Origin: Ancylomarina euxina
GTDB lineage: Bacteria; Bacteroidota; Bacteroidia; Bacteroidales; Marinifilaceae
Direction: 5' to 3'
Assembly: GCF_003863355.1 (NCBI RefSeq)
Contig: NZ_QQWG01000017.1
Coordinates: forward strand, 31,146-95,145
DNA: 64,000 nt
The translations under genes and the position numbers were made by a program. Shown here piece after piece: positions 63,893 to 64,000 of the stretch (the first letter of the stretch is position 1; the number at the start of each line of letters is the position of its first letter). The notes below the pieces were generated by a model. It was not told the origin of the DNA. It did not search any database and saw only the letters and a list, made by a program, of their open reading frames with translations.

Positions 63893-64000
63893 TGGACAGT
63901 GAGTTAAGGTATAATTATCTTAATAATTTATATCTTAGAAAATGGAAAAAGAGAGACGAAAATTTAGTAGAGAGTTTAAATTAAATGCTGTTGAGTTAAG
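63893..64000 (+). mobile_element. left end of an IS3-type insertion sequence (cut by window edge)
   Basis: TGGACAGT at 63893, a typical IS3-like terminal TG start, precedes the transposase orfA beginning at 63942. The inverted right end and orfB would lie beyond the window, so the boundary is provisional. Confidence 0.6.
63942..64000 (+). CDS. IS3-family transposase OrfA (3' partial)
   Basis: The first 19 codons read MEKERRKFSREFKLNAVEL, the classic start of IS3-family orfA helix-turn-helix proteins (pattern RRKFSxEFKxxAVxL). The gene continues past position 64000. It belongs to the insertion sequence whose left end seems to start near 63893. No frameshift signal can be examined because the rest is missing. 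Confidence 0.8.
   Translation, partial: MEKERRKFSREFKLNAVEL

Noticed and set aside
1..64000. CRISPR arrays, rRNA, tRNA or prophage genes
   Set aside because: No spaced short repeats, no conserved rRNA or tRNA cloverleaf sequences and no phage structural genes were recognised on either strand; small ncRNAs cannot be excluded by reading.

Overview
The window is AT-rich chromosomal DNA from a member of the Bacteroidota, most likely a marine anaerobic or facultative Bacteroidales/Marinilabiliales-type bacterium (the order is an inference). The grounds are two SusC/SusD pairs, two ECF sigma/FecR-type anti-sigma pairs, an OmpA-less PD40/SPOR lipid-envelope protein, DUF4369/TlpA thioredoxin lipoproteins, Bacteroidota-type promoters (TTTG, 19 nt, TAnnTTTG) ahead of uvrA and gcvT, and a general lack of Shine-Dalgarno sequences. 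No rRNA, tRNA, CRISPR or phage genes were seen.

Layout. 1-9544: a nutrient-import locus read rightwards: SusC (5' end cut by the window edge), SusD, an HExxH metallopeptidase lipoprotein, a DUF4302 lipoprotein and a fibronectin-like/FISUMP lipoprotein. 9990-17183: a regulated import locus (ECF sigma, FecR anti-sigma, structured leader, SusC with STN domain, SusD). 17367-25761: a redox region with two tandem TlpA-like DUF4369 lipoproteins, a Cys-pair beta-propeller lipoprotein, a Cys-rich PhnD-like lipoprotein, a Tat-exported four-cluster ferredoxin, a NosR/NapH-like membrane polyferredoxin and a secreted thioredoxin. This last set looks like an uncharacterised periplasmic electron-transfer system and is the main candidate for something new.

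26089-35945 holds housekeeping and envelope genes: tdh, DUF523, a MATE transporter, a patatin/BamA-like phospholipase, a GAF protein, a DEAD-box helicase and a DUF5655 protein. 35958-40700 (minus) is an ECF sigma/FecR pair coupled not to a TonB receptor but to an STN-domain protein without a barrel, with a paralogue next to it. 40997-50478 carries a HEAT-like protein, uvrA, a GTG-started ECF sigma with a small partner gene, an MCE/MlaD protein, a cell-wall amidase and LptD. 50520-53511 (minus) has an amidotransferase, a PQ-loop protein and an orphan Hpt plus receiver-PP2C phosphorelay.

53864-64000 has a TPR/PD40/SPOR protein, gcvT, serC, serA, a four-helix-bundle (IVP) gene bounded by an 11-bp perfect inverted repeat, DUF1015, a DUF438/PAS protein, a membrane protein, a DUF559 nuclease-like gene and the left end of an IS3-type insertion sequence that runs off the window. 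The serine/glycine genes (gcvT, serC, serA, and tdh farther left) form the main metabolic theme; the two Sus loci and the redox genes form the envelope theme.
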